64,000 nucleotides of DNA, from assembly GCF_019879105.1 (NCBI RefSeq), contig NZ_CP082248.1, forward strand, positions 558,001-622,000, written 5' to 3'. Under the pieces are notes generated by a model. It worked only from the letters and a program-made list of their open reading frames with translations, did not search any database and was not told where the DNA came from. Positions 63,886 through 64,000 of the stretch are shown piece by piece. The DNA is from Natrinema sp. SYSU A 869 (GTDB lineage Archaea; Halobacteriota; Halobacteria; Halobacteriales; Natrialbaceae). The translations under genes were made by a program, and so were the position numbers. Within the stretch, counting starts at the first letter, position 1; every line of letters begins with the position of its first letter.

Positions 63886-64000
63886 ATGACCACGCCACGT
63901 GTGATCGTCATCGCCCTTACGCTCCTCGCTGCGAGCGGGGGCATTGTTTGCCTGACTGCAGGAGCCTCTGCAGCTGAGCCAAACTCGAGTACGGTGATTC
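63886..64000 (+). CDS. Secreted protein, N-terminal part
   Basis: The ATG at 63886 opens a frame with a typical Sec signal peptide (TPRVIVIALTLLAASGGIVC, then LTAGASAAEPNSS). The gene runs off the window after 38 codons. It lies 30 bases after the membrane-protein gene and is probably part of the same operon. Confidence 0.6.
   Translation, partial: MTTPRVIVIALTLLAASGGIVCLTAGASAAEPNSSTVI

Overview
The window is haloarchaeal. Most proteins are acidic and rich in Asp and Glu. Secreted proteins carry twin-arginine signals, there are HalOD1, DUF7563-type and IclR families, and the insertion sequences are halophile types (ISH3, IS6, IS630 and IS4 relatives). An Orc1/Cdc6 gene lies beside inverted ORB-like repeats, and many small zinc-ribbon genes, a toxin-antitoxin pair, an ArdC-type gene, a tyrosine recombinase and a probable DNA-transfer operon are present. 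This points to a megaplasmid or an integrated plasmid of a Natrialbales-like haloarchaeon (inference; taxonomy was not tested). No rRNA, tRNA or CRISPR array was recognised.

Layout. 0.3-3.6 kb: zinc-ribbon remnant, a complete two-frame IS630, a small inverted-repeat element and a broken IS4-type element. 3.7-5.5 kb: orc1/cdc6 and a putative origin. 5.6-16.8 kb: plasmid accessory module with ArdC-like metalloprotease, many small zinc-ribbon or unknown genes, a type II toxin-antitoxin pair and DUF7563 genes. Four leaders in this module share a hairpin element. 17.2-20.7 kb: pseudogenes and an IS630 hit by a 300-bp element. 20.8-33.1 kb: secreted and redox proteins, including a PQQ dehydrogenase, a DUF7282 protein, an SMP-30-like protein and a cupredoxin-sugar dehydrogenase, with many gene fragments and three MITEs. 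33.7-38.7 kb: second IS630 copy, RHH/coiled-coil remnant, IS6, UspA and a TnpB relic. 38.9-48.3 kb: a catabolic and uptake island with thiolase plus DUF35 partner, CoA-transferase, IclR regulator, quinone oxidoreductase, TAXI-TRAP transporter and cupin. 48.3-57.4 kb: IS6, ISH3, threonine synthase-like enzyme, L-asparaginase, a D-amino-acid-enzyme pseudogene, a broken IS4-like transposase and an integrase. 57.5-64 kb: AT-rich secreted proteins, IS630-type MITEs, a DUF7845 pseudogene and the start of a membrane/secretion operon that runs off the end.

How it fits together. The replicon core (Orc1 plus origin) sits with a mobilome. One MITE family of about 231 bp, present five times, has the same ends as the two defective IS6 elements, and three copies keep 8-bp target duplications. 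Two of these, and one ISH3, interrupt genes whose reading frames close perfectly when the insertion is removed. The catabolic island looks like import of an organic acid (TRAP), CoA activation (family III CoA-transferase) and thiolytic or aldol cleavage (thiolase with DUF35), under IclR control. Two of its genes carry one-base frameshifts. At least nine genes in the window differ from an intact frame by a single base, mostly a deletion in a homopolymer, so real decay and sequencing error must be separated. The most novel signal is the repeated leader (TGTTGTT followed by a G/C hairpin and a purine-rich tract) upstream of ardC and three small plasmid genes.
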